DNA of 64,000 bases, taken from contig NZ_CP050975.2 in NCBI RefSeq assembly GCF_012273515.2, positions 5,766,001-5,830,000 on the forward strand, written 5' to 3'. The translations under genes and the position numbers were made by a program. Positions 32,698 through 41,814 of this stretch are shown in pieces. Numbering within the stretch: position 1 is the stretch's first letter; each line of letters opens with the position of its first letter. The stretch is from Streptomyces sp. RPA4-2 (GTDB taxonomy: Bacteria; Actinomycetota; Actinomycetes; Streptomycetales; Streptomycetaceae). A model generated the notes under the pieces. It was not told where the DNA came from, made no database searches, and saw only the letters and a program-made list of their open reading frames with translations.

Positions 32698-32975
32698 GCA
32701 ACTGAGAATTGCCTCGACGCGTCGGGTTACGGCAGAGTCTCAGTCCTGTCAGGCCCCGCATACGACACACCTGTACCCCCAGCGGTACGGAACAACAGGA
32801 ACCTCAGAACTCCATAGAGCCGTCGTATGCCGCCCGCGCACCATGCGGCGCTCCCCGAGAGGGAGTTGCCCACCGGGCCCGTGCCTCCCGTGACCATGCA
32901 GTGCGGAGGCCAGCGTCAGGGGCAAGATTGCGTCCGCGAGGGTCACCTAAGCGGGCGATGCTGGAAGGAAACCGT

Positions 32976-33674
32976 GTGAGCCGGATTTCGGTCCGGGGAT
33001 TCGCAGTGGCTTCGGCCACCGCAGTCACCGCCGTCGGTGCCGTTACCGGTGTTGCCTCGGGCAGCACTGGACAGCCGTCGAACGACGCCGAGGCAACGGC
33101 GAGCGACTCGACCCTCCTCGCGGACATACCTGCGGGCCAGCAGGCCCAGGTGCAGACCGCGTCCCTGACGCAGCAGGCCGACGCACAGGCCATCGCCGCG
33201 GACGCGAGCGCCAAGAAGGACGCGGAGGAGGCCGCCCGTTTGCAGGCGGCCAAGGACGCGGTCGCCAAGCAGAAGGCTGCCGAAAAGGCCGAGAAGGAAG
33301 CCAAGGAGCGCAAGGCCGCCAAGGAAGCGGCCAGCCGCTCCGCGACGCGTGACGCCTCCACCTTCTCGGTTCAGGCCTCGTACACCACCGCGCAGATCCA
33401 GGCGATGGCGTCCTCGATGGTCCCGAGCGGGCAGTTCCAGTGCTTCAGCAACATCGTGGACCACGAGTCCAGCTGGAACTACCGGGCGGTCAACGCCTCT
33501 TCCGGTGCCTACGGTCTCTTCCAGGCCCTGCCCGGCTCCAAGATGTCGACCGTCGGTTCCGACTGGCAGACGAACCCGGCCACCCAGATCAAGTGGGGCC
33601 TCAACTACATGGACAGCCGCTACGGCAGCCCGTGCGAGGCCTGGTCGTTCTGGCAGGCCAACCACTGGTACTGA
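32976..33674 (+). CDS. Secreted lytic transglycosylase-like (SLT/Rpf-like) protein
   Basis: GTG 32976 follows GGAAGGA and gives 232 residues; ATG 32958 is an alternative. A signal peptide precedes a long Ala/Lys/Glu coiled coil at about residues 68-120. The SLT-like domain at 130-232 has IVDHESSWNYRAVNASSGAYGLFQALPGSKM (catalytic Glu in HESS), a helix NPATQIKWGLNYMDSRYGSP and the terminal WSFWQANHWY. It cleaves peptidoglycan during growth, germination or septation. The long leader suggests control beyond simple promoter strength. Confidence 0.9.
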   Translation: MSRISVRGFAVASATAVTAVGAVTGVASGSTGQPSNDAEATASDSTLLADIPAGQQAQVQTASLTQQADAQAIAADASAKKDAEEAARLQAAKDAVAKQKAAEKAEKEAKERKAAKEAASRSATRDASTFSVQASYTTAQIQAMASSMVPSGQFQCFSNIVDHESSWNYRAVNASSGAYGLFQALPGSKMSTVGSDWQTNPATQIKWGLNYMDSRYGSPCEAWSFWQANHWY

Positions 33675-33707
33675 GCCCCACGCCGCACCCCGGCCGCTCA
33701 ACCTTCT

Positions 33708-33740
33708 GAAGCCCCTCCCCGTCCTAGGGTGAGGGGCTTC
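33708..33740 (+). terminator. Hairpin after the transglycosylase gene
   Basis: GAAGCCCCTC at 33708-33717 pairs perfectly with GAGGGGCTTC at 33731-33740, 33 bases after the stop codon. Confidence 0.65.
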
Positions 33741-33811
33741 GGCCATGTACGGTCGGAGCCGACGACTCCAGGGGGGGAGTGGTGGGGCGGAGCGGGGGAA
33801 GAGGACCGATC

Positions 33812-35280
33812 ATGTCGCGAGTGCCAGGGTGGCTCGGCCGGCTCGGCGCCGGACTGACCGAGCTCGGGGAACGGTTGGACGAACGCCGCGCCGAGGTGGA
33901 GAAGGAGTCCTCGGGCGCGCTCGACACCGACGACCCCTTCGGCACCCGGGCCGTACGGGACGCGGAGAACTCCGCCGCTGCGACCGGGCGGCAGGACGCC
34001 GACGCCCACGGGGACGACGACGCGTACGGGGACGACCCGGACCGGGCGCGGACGCCCGCACCGGACTCCGCCGCCACGCCCGCTCCCGCGTCCCGGCACA
34101 CCGTGCCCGCACCCACCTCTGCTCCCGACGCCCAGGCGTACGAAGGAGCGGCGCGCCCCGATCCTTCGATGGCGGTGCCGTGGGGTGTACGGGTCGCGGC
34201 CGAGGCCGGCTGGCGGCTGCTCGTCCTCGCGGGCACCCTGTGGGTGCTGATGCGCGTCATCAGCGCCGTACAACTGGTCGTCCTCGCCTTCGTCGCCGCG
34301 CTGCTCATCACCGCGCTGCTCCAGCCGACGGTGGCGCGCCTGAAGCGGGTCGGGTTCCCGAGGGGGCTCGCCACCGCGCTGACCGCGATCCTCGGCTTCG
34401 TCATCATGGGGCTGGTCGGCTGGTTCGTGGTCTGGCAGGTCCAGGAGAACATCGACAACCTCTCGGACCAGATCCAGGACGGCATCGACGAGTTGCGCAA
34501 GTGGCTCCTCAACAGCCCGTTCCATGTGACGGACAAACAGATCAACGAGATCGCCAAGAACCTGCGGGACGCGATCGGCGCGAACACCGACCAGATCACG
34601 TCGGCGGGGCTCGAAGGGGTCACGGTCATCGTGGAGGCGCTGACCGGCATCCTCCTCACGATGTTCTCGACGCTGTTCCTGCTGTACGACGGCAAGCGGA
34701 TCTGGGAGTGGACGCTGAAGCTGGTGCCGGCGGCGGCGCGGCCCGGGGTGGCGGGAGCGGGGCCGCGTGCGTGGCGGACGCTGACGGCCTATGTGCGCGG
34801 CACGGTGATAGTGGCTCTGATCGACGCCATCTTCATCGGCCTCGGCATCTACTTCCTCGATGTGCCGATGGCCGTTCCGCTGGCCGTCTTCATCTTCCTC
34901 TTCGCGTTCATCCCGCTGGTCGGCGCGGTGGTGTCCGGGGCGCTGGCGGTCGTGGTCGCGGTCGTGACGCAGGGGGTGTTCACCGCGCTGATGACGCTGC
35001 TCGTGGTGCTCGCCGTGCAGCAGATCGAGGGCCACATCCTGCAGCCGTTCATTCTCGGGCGGGCGGTGCGGGTGCATCCGCTGGCGGTGGTGCTGTCCGT
35101 CGCCGCGGGTGGGCTGGTCGCGGGGATCGGGGGGCCGTGGTGGCCGTGCCGCTGGTGGCGGTCACCAACACGGTGGTCGGGTATCTGCGGTCGTATGCGC
35201 GGGAGCCGGGGCAGAGGCATGCGCCGGAGCCGCGCGGGGCCACGGCATCGGAACTCCCATCGTCCCGCCCACCTCGCTGA
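33812..35280 (+). CDS. AI-2E family transporter, frame shifted near its C-terminus
   Basis: ATG 33812 after GAAGAGGA is chosen. Residues 1-130 are a charged cytosolic tail, then about eight membrane segments carry the AI-2E/PerM pattern (VLMRVISAVQLVVLAFVAALLITALLQPTV, then FIPLVGAVVSG, QQIEGHILQPFILGRAVRVHPLAVVLSVAAGG). In the given sequence the frame then runs to 35404 through nonsense. Adding one G to the G6 run at 35129-35134 restores GAVVAVPLVAVTNTVVGYLRSY and ends at 35280. I annotate that end. The family is linked to signal or ion export; the substrate is unproven. Confidence 0.85.
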
Positions 35281-35305
35281 CCCCGCTTCTTCCGCCCCTA
35301 CCCGA

Positions 35306-35477
35306 CCCGTCCCTGGGGCTCCGCCCCGGACCCCGCCAGGGGCGCTGCGCCCCTGGACCCCCGCTTCGCCCGAAGGGCTCGTCCTCAATCGCCGGACGGG
35401 CTGACATACCCAGCCCGTCCGGCGTTTGAGGACAAGGCCCTTAAGACCGACGGGGGTCTGGGGGCGGAGCCCCCAGG
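35306..35477. repeat. Dispersed Streptomyces-type palindromic repeat cluster
   Basis: Several palindromes follow each other. There are short hairpins at 35312-35336 and 35337-35356. Then comes a 21-bp inverted repeat with one mismatch (35383-35403 with 35411-35431, seven-base loop), and last CTGGGGGCGGAGCCCCCAG around 35459-35477. The 21-bp arms (CCTCAAACGCCGGACGGGCTG type) belong to a class I know to recur many times in Streptomyces genomes. Confidence 0.75.
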
Positions 35478-35495
35478 TACGGGGACGCATGCCGA

Positions 35496-35528
35496 AGGCC
35501 CCGCTCACCGACGTGGTGAACGGGGCCT
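35496..35528 (-). terminator. Hairpin terminator of the ahpC-ahpD operon
   Basis: A 14-bp stem with one wobble (35496-35509 with 35515-35528) and five-base loop lies 10 bases beyond the ahpD stop on the minus strand. Confidence 0.7.
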
Positions 35529-35538
35529 CCTGGTGGGA

Positions 35539-36072
35539 CTACTGCGCGAGAACCGCCTCGGCGTCCAGCGTCGTCCCGACCGCCTGAATCACCGCAGCGA
35601 TCTTGAACGCCTCCTGAATCGTCTCCCGGCCGACGCCCGCCTTGCGGAGCACCTGCTCGTGCGAGTCGAGACACTGCCCGCACCCGTTGACCGCGGAGAC
35701 GGCCAGCGACCACAGTTCGAAGTCGACCTTCTCGACACCGGGATTGCCGATGACGTTCATCCGCAGCCCGGCCCGCAGGGTCCCGTACTCGGGGTCCGAC
35801 AGCAGATGCCGCGTGCGGTAGAAGACGTTGTTCATCGCCATGACCGCGGCGGCGGACTTGGCGGCCGTGTACGCCTCCGGCGACAGGTTCGCCTTCGCCT
35901 CCGGCTCCAGCTCACGCAGCACCCGCGGTGAACGGGACGCGATCGCGCACGCCAGCACCGTCCCCCACAGCTGCTGCTGCGGAAGCTCGGAGTTGCCGAT
36001 GACCGAACCCAGGTTGAGGCGCAGGTCCTTCGCGTAGTCCGGTACGGCGGACTTCAGCTCATCGAGGGACAT
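35539..36072 (-). CDS. ahpD: Alkyl hydroperoxide reductase AhpD
   Basis: The 177-residue protein carries the peroxidase motif [12 protein letters not shown] with C131 and C134 and the downstream His. In actinomycetes AhpD reduces oxidised AhpC, using lipoamide-type reductant. It follows ahpC by six bases and completes the ahpCD operon. Length and motifs are normal. Confidence 0.96.
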   Translation of the reverse strand: MSLDELKSAVPDYAKDLRLNLGSVIGNSELPQQQLWGTVLACAIASRSPRVLRELEPEAKANLSPEAYTAAKSAAAVMAMNNVFYRTRHLLSDPEYGTLRAGLRMNVIGNPGVEKVDFELWSLAVSAVNGCGQCLDSHEQVLRKAGVGRETIQEAFKIAAVIQAVGTTLDAEAVLAQ

Positions 36073-36078
36073 GGAGGG

Positions 36079-36633
36079 TCACTCACCCGCCAGGAGCGCC
36101 ACCGGGTCGAGGGTGTTCTCGCCCTTGGTCCAGTTGCACGGGCACAGCTCGTCCGTCTGGAGGGCGTCCAGGACCCGCAGGACCTCCTTGGGGTTACGGC
36201 CGACGGAGCCGGCGGTCACCATGGAGAACTGGATCTCGTTGTTCTGGTCGACGATGAACACGGCACGCTTGGCGAAGCCGTCCTCACCCTCGATGCCGAG
36301 GTCCCGCATGAGCTCGTGCTTCGAGTCGGCCAGCATCGGGAAGGGCAGGTCCCGCAGGTCGTCGTGGTCCTTGCGCCAGGCGTGGTGCACGAACTCGGAG
36401 TCGCCGGAGAAGCCGAGCACCTGGGCGTCACGGTCGGCGAACTCGTCGTTCAGCTTGCCGAAGGCGGCGATCTCGGTCGGGCACACGAAGGTGAAGTCCT
36501 TGGGCCACGCGAAGATGACCTTCCACTGACCCTCGTAGGTCTTGTGGTCGATCTGCCGGAACTCCTCACCCTTCTCCAGCGAGACGCAGGCGGTCAGATC
36601 GAACTGGGGGAACTTGTCACCAACAGTGAGCAC
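36079..36633 (-). CDS. ahpC: Alkyl hydroperoxide reductase AhpC (2-Cys peroxiredoxin)
   Basis: GTG 36633 follows AAGGAGA and gives 184 residues. The peroxidatic Cys is C51 in FTFVCPTEI; the resolving region is LCPCNW (C164/C166). It reduces hydrogen peroxide and organic hydroperoxides in the cytoplasm. It is transcribed divergently from oxyR, with a LysR-type site between them. Confidence 0.97.
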   Translation of the reverse strand: MLTVGDKFPQFDLTACVSLEKGEEFRQIDHKTYEGQWKVIFAWPKDFTFVCPTEIAAFGKLNDEFADRDAQVLGFSGDSEFVHHAWRKDHDDLRDLPFPMLADSKHELMRDLGIEGEDGFAKRAVFIVDQNNEIQFSMVTAGSVGRNPKEVLRVLDALQTDELCPCNWTKGENTLDPVALLAGE

Positions 36634-36714
36634 GCGCTCTCCTTGCAGCGAGGGAACGCCCCTTTTGAGGACTTTTCCCTTGGGTCGGACGATGCCGATC
36701 GTGGCACAAGCTGC

Positions 36715-36729
36715 ATTGATTAGTGAAAT
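36715..36729. promoter_or_regulatory. LysR-type operator in the ahpC-oxyR intergenic region
   Basis: ATT-N9-AAT (ATTGATTAGTGAAAT) occurs in the 159-base divergent region, about 80 bases from each start. This is the expected pattern and place for OxyR binding that controls both operons. The stretch 36710-36775 is notably A/T-rich. Confidence 0.6.
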
Positions 36730-36792
36730 TGGTACACTCGGTCACGTTGATCGGATGCAACTATCAGTGACGATGAGTGAGAGGCGGCCGCC

Positions 36793-37788
36793 ATGGTGAG
36801 CCCTGTCGGCGGCAGAGCGAGCGCCAAAGGCGCCGGAGTTCCCAAGGGGAACGGGCGCCGTCAGCCCACCCTCGCCCAACTGCGCGCCTTCGCCGCCGTG
36901 GCCGAACACCTGCACTTCCGGGACGCCGCCGCCGCGATCGGCATGAGCCAGCCCGCGCTGTCGGGCTCGGTCTCCGCCCTGGAGGAGACGCTCGGGGTGA
37001 CCCTGCTGGAGCGTACGACCCGCAAGGTGCTGCTCTCTCCCGCGGGCGAGCGTCTCGCCGTACGCGCCAAGGCCGTTCTGGACGAGGTCGGCGCGCTCAT
37101 GGAAGAGGCCGAGGCCGTCCGGGCGCCCTTCACGGGGGCCCTGCGACTGGGCGTCATCCCGACCGTCGCGCCCTACCTCCTGCCCACGGTCCTCGGACTG
37201 GTCCACGACCGCTACCCGGACCTCGACCTCCAGGTCCACGAGGAACAGACGGCCAGCCTGCTGGACGGACTGGCGGTCGGGCGGCTCGATCTGCTGCTCC
37301 TGGCCGTGCCGCTCGGCATGCCCGGAGTCGTCGAACTCCCGCTCTTCGACGAGGACTTCGTGCTCGTAACGCCGCTGGACCACGCGCTCGGCGGACGGCA
37401 GGGGATCGCGCGCGACGCCCTGCGCGAGCTCAACCTGCTGCTGCTCGACGAGGGGCACTGCCTGCGGGACCAGGCCCTCGACATCTGCCGGGAGGCGGGG
37501 CGCGCGGACGCCCCCGTCACCACCACCGCCGCGGGGCTGTCCACCCTGGTCCAGCTCGTCGCCGGCGGGCTCGGGGTGACCCTGCTGCCGCGAACCGCCG
37601 TCAGGGTCGAGACCACCCGCAGCGACCAGCTCCTCACCGGGTACTTCGCGGACCCGGCGCCGACCCGGCGGATCGCGCTGGTGATGCGCGCGGGGGCGGC
37701 GCGGGGGGCGGAGTACGAGGAACTGGCGGCGGCCCTGCGCGAGGCGCTGCGACCGCTGCCGGTAAGGGTGTTGGGCCAGGACGCCTGA
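36793..37788 (+). CDS. oxyR: OxyR-type LysR hydrogen peroxide sensor
   Basis: The 331-residue product has an extended N-terminal tail, the LysR HTH (LRAFAAVAEHLHFRDAAAAIGMSQPALSGSVSALEETL) and the effector domain. C223 and C232 in DEGHCLRDQALDIC are spaced nine apart as in known OxyR proteins, where they form the peroxide-sensing disulfide. It should activate ahpCD and possibly the catalase gene 9 kb away. Confidence 0.96.
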   Translation: MVSPVGGRASAKGAGVPKGNGRRQPTLAQLRAFAAVAEHLHFRDAAAAIGMSQPALSGSVSALEETLGVTLLERTTRKVLLSPAGERLAVRAKAVLDEVGALMEEAEAVRAPFTGALRLGVIPTVAPYLLPTVLGLVHDRYPDLDLQVHEEQTASLLDGLAVGRLDLLLLAVPLGMPGVVELPLFDEDFVLVTPLDHALGGRQGIARDALRELNLLLLDEGHCLRDQALDICREAGRADAPVTTTAAGLSTLVQLVAGGLGVTLLPRTAVRVETTRSDQLLTGYFADPAPTRRIALVMRAGAARGAEYEELAAALREALRPLPVRVLGQDA

Positions 37789-37797
37789 ACCGCCGTG

Positions 37798-37828
37798 ACG
37801 GTCCCCGCCCGGACAGGGCGGGGACCGT
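37798..37828. terminator. Bidirectional hairpin between oxyR and the ABC permease gene
   Basis: A perfect 13-bp stem (37798-37810 with 37816-37828) with a five-base loop sits between the two convergent stop codons. Confidence 0.8.
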
Positions 37829-37837
37829 TCCGTACGG

Positions 37838-40174
37838 CTATTCCGTTCGGAGGCCGTCCGGTCTCATGAGACGCAGCAGCGGTGGCAGGCTGAGCGCGGT
37901 CACCAGCAGGACGACCCCCGCACCGATGCCGGTCATCGACAGCAGGCTCGACCAGTCCACGCGCACCGAGACGCTCGTCATCTTCTGCAGGACCACGCCC
38001 AGGGTCAGGCCGACCACCGACGCGAGCACGAGACCCAGCGCGATCGGGATCGCGGTCTGCCACAGCACCGACAGGCTCAGTGTGCGGCGCCGGGTGCCGA
38101 AGGCGACCAGGACGGAGAGCAGTTTCTTGCGCTCGCGCAGCTGTTCCAGCTGGGAGATCAGCAGGCTCGCGCCGATCAGGAACAGGACGCAGGTGGCGCC
38201 GACGGACAGGCCGGTGCGGATGGACGTGTAGCGGTTGTCCTGCTCGGTCGACGCCCATGTCCAGGCGTGGGCCAGCGGGCTGAGCTTCGCCGTGGTGTTG
38301 CGGACGAGGTCGTAGACGTCCGGCGCCGACTGGTCGATCTGCAGGTAGACGTTGCCCTCGACCGCCTCCGTGCCCCGCGCGGGCAGGGCGCTCGGAGTGA
38401 ACAGGATGCCGCCGGTCAGACCGTTCGTCGCGTCCGCGCGGACCCCGGCCACCTTGACGCCCTGTGGCACGGTCCAGGCGACCTGCCTGCCCACGAAGCC
38501 CTGGTCGTAGGAGGGGTCGAGGTAGAGGGTCCGGCCGGGTTCGCCGAGCTTCAGCGCGTCCGGGTCGGCGTCGGCGCCCTTGATCAGGAAGACGTCGCCG
38601 TCGCGGCACGTCGGCAGCGTGGCCACCTCGCGCAGCGAGGCGCAGTTGCCGACGGTCATGGACGTGGTCGTGCCCGGATCCCGCTTCTTGTCACCCAGCG
38701 AACCGGATCCGATCGCGGCGACCTGCCGTACGCCTGCGGTCCGGGCGTACTGCTCGCGGGCCCGGTCGAGCGGGACGTCGTACGGCAGACGGACCTGCAT
38801 CTGAGCCCGCTGGACGTCGTTCGTCGAATTCTTGGTGTAGTCGCCCTCGACCCCGGCGAACAGCATTTGCAGGGCGATGGCGCCGGCCACCGCGACCGCG
38901 ATGCCGTTGACCATGCGGGCCGCCGTACCGGTACTCAACTGGAGCCTGCGGATCGCGAGTTGCCAGGACACCGAGCCGGATCCGAGCCGGGCGACCACCG
39001 TTTCGACGATCCAGGGCAGCAACGCCGTGACCCCGATCAGGAGCAGCAGGACGCCGCCGATCACCAGGTACTGGTTGAAGTTCCCGTTGCTGTTGCCCTT
39101 GCCGATCATCGGGTAGAGCATCGCGAGTCCGGCGATCGGCAACAGCAGCCGCCACCACAGCCGGCGCCGTGCGGGTTTGGCCGCACGCACCACGCCGAGC
39201 GGCTCGATGACGACCCCACGCAGCGCGAGCAGGGTGACGAGGACCGCGGCCGCGGGCACCGCGACGGCGACCAGGGCGGCCAGTGCGGGCGTGGGGTTCA
39301 GATAGCTCGGGAAGACGCTCTTGCCGAAGATCTGCACGGATCCCGCCAGTTGGCGGGCCAGCAGGAAGAAGACCGTGCCGAAGACGAGCCCGAGGACGGC
39401 GCCCGCGAGGGCCTCGCCCGCGGCGATCCGCCGCGTCATCCGGCTGTCGGAGCCGACCAGGCGCAGTGCCGCGAGCCGCCGGTCGCGCCGCTCGCCGCCG
39501 AAGCGTACGGCGGCGGCGATGAAGACACCGACCGGGAGCAGCAGCACCACGAAGACGACGATGATCAGCAGGACGAGTATCGGGTCGAGGCGGTCGGGCG
39601 GTCCGAGGGGCTGCCCGAAGTGGTCGATACGGGTCACCCGGGAGCCGTCGATCCTCGGGGCGAGGCCGTCGGCGCCCGCGTAGAAGGCGAGTTCGTTCGC
39701 GCCGACGAGACCGGACTCCCCGATGGTTCCGATGGTGCGGTACGGCAGCCGCTCGCGCAGCAGTTTCCCGTCACCGGACTTCAGCAGGTCCGCCAGTGCG
39801 GGGGACACCACCATCTCCCCCGGTGCCGGGTTCTTCTTCACCCCCGGCGGCAGCGGCGCCCGGGACCCCTCGGGCTGCACCTCGCGGCCGCGGATGTCCT
39901 TGTCGCGATAGGTGTCGTCGACGGCCGCGACGAGCAGGGTCCGGTCGGACGCCCTGGGGATGCCCACATCGCTGAACGTGATGTCCGTACGGGCCTTCTC
40001 GCGGTCGCTGCGTGCCTGGAGCGCACTCGGTATCGCCGTGGTGAGCAACAGCAGTGCCACGCCGAGCCCGACCCCGACGGCTGTGAGGACCGCGCGCATC
40101 CAGCCCTCACGCCCGCCGGTGAAGGCGAACCTGGCCCCCATGGCGAGGTCCCTGGACCATTGGCGCACGTTCAT
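37838..40174 (-). CDS. FtsX-like ABC transporter permease
   Basis: The 778-residue protein has about ten membrane segments: one at 25-50, then three or four at 195-345 in the first FtsX block, two at 360-420, and three in the C-terminal block. Large outer domains lie between them. The arrangement is the MacB/LolE-type permease of exporter complexes. Its ATG overlaps the stop of the ATP-binding gene (ATGA). With the PadR gene it forms a three-gene operon likely for antibiotic or peptide resistance. Confidence 0.9.
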   Translation of the reverse strand: MNVRQWSRDLAMGARFAFTGGREGWMRAVLTAVGVGLGVALLLLTTAIPSALQARSDREKARTDITFSDVGIPRASDRTLLVAAVDDTYRDKDIRGREVQPEGSRAPLPPGVKKNPAPGEMVVSPALADLLKSGDGKLLRERLPYRTIGTIGESGLVGANELAFYAGADGLAPRIDGSRVTRIDHFGQPLGPPDRLDPILVLLIIVVFVVLLLPVGVFIAAAVRFGGERRDRRLAALRLVGSDSRMTRRIAAGEALAGAVLGLVFGTVFFLLARQLAGSVQIFGKSVFPSYLNPTPALAALVAVAVPAAAVLVTLLALRGVVIEPLGVVRAAKPARRRLWWRLLLPIAGLAMLYPMIGKGNSNGNFNQYLVIGGVLLLLIGVTALLPWIVETVVARLGSGSVSWQLAIRRLQLSTGTAARMVNGIAVAVAGAIALQMLFAGVEGDYTKNSTNDVQRAQMQVRLPYDVPLDRAREQYARTAGVRQVAAIGSGSLGDKKRDPGTTTSMTVGNCASLREVATLPTCRDGDVFLIKGADADPDALKLGEPGRTLYLDPSYDQGFVGRQVAWTVPQGVKVAGVRADATNGLTGGILFTPSALPARGTEAVEGNVYLQIDQSAPDVYDLVRNTTAKLSPLAHAWTWASTEQDNRYTSIRTGLSVGATCVLFLIGASLLISQLEQLRERKKLLSVLVAFGTRRRTLSLSVLWQTAIPIALGLVLASVVGLTLGVVLQKMTSVSVRVDWSSLLSMTGIGAGVVLLVTALSLPPLLRLMRPDGLRTE

Positions 40175-40860
40175 ATGACGCGCTCCATGTCACGGGACTT
40201 GCCGTCGCGTACGACGATCTCGCGGTCCGAGTAGGCGGCCACCCGCGCTTCGTGCGTGACCAGGACGACGGCGGCGTTGGTGGAGCGGGCGGCCTCGGTG
40301 AGCAGCTCCATCACGCGCTCGCCGTTGAGCGAGTCGAGCGCGCCGGTCGGTTCGTCCGCGAACAGCACGCGCGGGCTGGTGACCAGGGAGCGGGCCACGG
40401 CCACGCGCTGGCCCTGGCCGCCGGAGACCTCGCCGGGCCGCTTGGACTTGAGGTCGTCGACCTCCAGGCGTTCCATCCAGGTCAGGGCGGTGCGTTCGGC
40501 CTCCTTGCGGCCGGTGCCGTTCAGGCGCAGCGGCAGGGCGACGTTCTCGACGCAGGTCAGTTCGGGTACGAGCTGGCCGAACTGGAAGACGAAGCCGAAC
40601 TCGCTGCGGCGCAGGGCGCTGCGCTGTGAGTCGTTCATGGTGGCCATCTCGCGTCCGGCGTACATGATCGAGCCGGAGTCGGGCGGCACGATGCCGGCGA
40701 GGCAGTGCAGCAGGGTGGACTTGCCGGAGCCGGAGGGACCCATCACGGCGACGACCTCGCCGGGGTGGATGGAGAACTCGGCGCCGTCCAGGGCGGTGGT
40801 GGGGCCGTAGCTCTTACGGAGTTCCGACGCGGTCAGCAGGGAGCCGGGGGGAGGGGTCAT
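40171..40860 (-). CDS. ABC transporter ATP-binding protein (MacB/LolD type)
   Basis: ATG 40860 gives 229 residues; upstream in-frame sequence is shadow. Walker A is GPSGSGKSTLL, the Q-loop FGFVFQFGQLVPELT, the signature VSGGQGQRVAVARSL, Walker B VLFADEPTGALDS and the H-loop VTHEARVAAY. It powers the permease encoded next. The start overlaps the padR stop by four bases. Confidence 0.95.
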   Translation of the reverse strand: MTPPPGSLLTASELRKSYGPTTALDGAEFSIHPGEVVAVMGPSGSGKSTLLHCLAGIVPPDSGSIMYAGREMATMNDSQRSALRRSEFGFVFQFGQLVPELTCVENVALPLRLNGTGRKEAERTALTWMERLEVDDLKSKRPGEVSGGQGQRVAVARSLVTSPRVLFADEPTGALDSLNGERVMELLTEAARSTNAAVVLVTHEARVAAYSDREIVVRDGKSRDMERVI

Positions 40861-41384
40861 CGGGTCGTCACCGCCTCGCGGAGTTTGTCGAGGCGGGCGG
40901 CGGTGAGTTCCAGCCACCGCAGGTCGGCCTCGAGGTGGAAGAGTGCGTGGTCGCAGATCAGCTGGTCGGCGAGGTCGCCCCGGCGCTTGCGGTCGGTGAG
41001 GATGCGCATCATGCGCAGGTGTTCCGAGCGCTGGGTGTCGAGGATGTCGGCCGCGTCGCGGTGGGTGAGGAGGGCGAGGACGATCTTGGTGTAGAGGGTC
41101 GACTGGAGGTACGGCTCGGGCTTCTCGGGCGTCGCGAGCCACTGCTGTACGTCGGTGACACCGGCGTCGGTGATCGCGTACCGCTTGCGTTCGGGGCCGC
41201 CGCCCGCCTCTATCCCGTCGACCTCCACGAGGCCGTTCTTCAGCAGTCGCGACATCGTCGAGTAGACCTGGCCGTAGTGCAGCGGCCGGTCGTGACCGAA
41301 CTTCTCGTCGAAGGCCCGCTTGAGGTCGTAACCGTGGCGGGGTCCGGACTCCAGGAGTCCCAGGAGGGTGTGACCGATGGACAT
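40857..41384 (-). CDS. PadR-family transcriptional regulator
   Basis: ATG 41384 gives 175 residues. The winged helix is clear: LLGLLESGPRHGYDLKRAFDEKFG, LHYGQVYSTMSRLLKNGLVEVDG and ERKRYAITDAG. The C-terminal helices serve dimerisation. It probably represses its own operon until a drug binds. A symmetrical site lies 22-40 bases upstream of its start. Confidence 0.93.
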   Translation of the reverse strand: MSIGHTLLGLLESGPRHGYDLKRAFDEKFGHDRPLHYGQVYSTMSRLLKNGLVEVDGIEAGGGPERKRYAITDAGVTDVQQWLATPEKPEPYLQSTLYTKIVLALLTHRDAADILDTQRSEHLRMMRILTDRKRRGDLADQLICDHALFHLEADLRWLELTAARLDKLREAVTTR

Positions 41385-41405
41385 GCGGAGCACTCTACAC
41401 ACGGG

Positions 41406-41424
41406 GTATACACCGTGCGTATAC
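41406..41424. promoter_or_regulatory. PadR operator candidate
   Basis: Two GTATAC palindromes (41406-41411 and 41419-41424) are separated by seven bases, giving a 13-bp centre spacing. The A/T-rich pair stands out locally and sits at the promoter of the PadR-ABC operon, as expected for autoregulation. Confidence 0.6.
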
Positions 41425-41510
41425 ATGCTGCGCATAGGTCATGGCAGGGAGCGATGGTGTCCAGGTCAGGGGCCATTGTCACGGTTCTGTCACCGGGTTC
41501 CCTCGCCCCT

Positions 41511-41543
41511 GGGGGCTCCGGGGGCTCCGGGGGCTCCGGGGGC
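41511..41543. repeat. 9-bp tandem repeat
   Basis: GGGGGCTCC is repeated three times and followed by a partial copy (GGGGGC). It lies just beyond the 3' end of the ribbon-helix-helix gene. The period of nine could lengthen or shorten a reading frame without shifting it. Confidence 0.8.
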
Positions 41544-41562
41544 GAGGGAAGGCGGGGAGCGG

Positions 41563-41814
41563 CTACGGGTCCGGCTGGTCGGGGGATGGCGGCCGCCCCC
41601 GGCGCGGGATCGGCCCCGCCCCACCAGGCAGGCGCCCCGCCTCGGACAGCGCCCTGCGCAGCAGAAACTCGATCTGCGCGTTGGCGGAACGCAGTTCGTC
41701 ACCCGCCCAGCGGGCCAGCGCTTCGTACACGAGCGGATCCAGCCGCAGCAGCACCTGCTTGCGCTGCTGCTGCGGCCGCCGCCGGGGCCCGGCCCCACCG
41801 GATGGCTCCGTCAC
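41563..41814 (-). CDS. Ribbon-helix-helix (Arc-like) DNA-binding protein
   Basis: GTG 41814 overlaps the stop of the SPFH gene (GTGA). The 83-residue product has an N-terminal Arg/Gln-rich arm, the RHH beta strand KQVLLRLDPLVYEALARWA and helices ANAQIEFLLRRALSEAG, then a Pro-rich tail. It may regulate the SPFH operon, perhaps through the palindrome at 42811-42824. Confidence 0.82.
   Translation of the reverse strand: MTEPSGGAGPRRRPQQQRKQVLLRLDPLVYEALARWAGDELRSANAQIEFLLRRALSEAGRLPGGAGPIPRRGRPPSPDQPDP

Noticed and set aside
32580-32975. ydaO-type c-di-AMP riboswitch in the transglycosylase leader
   Set aside because: The conserved blocks expected near the 3' end (CCGAA-CCG-CAGCTAACC type) are not seen, so no riboswitch is called.
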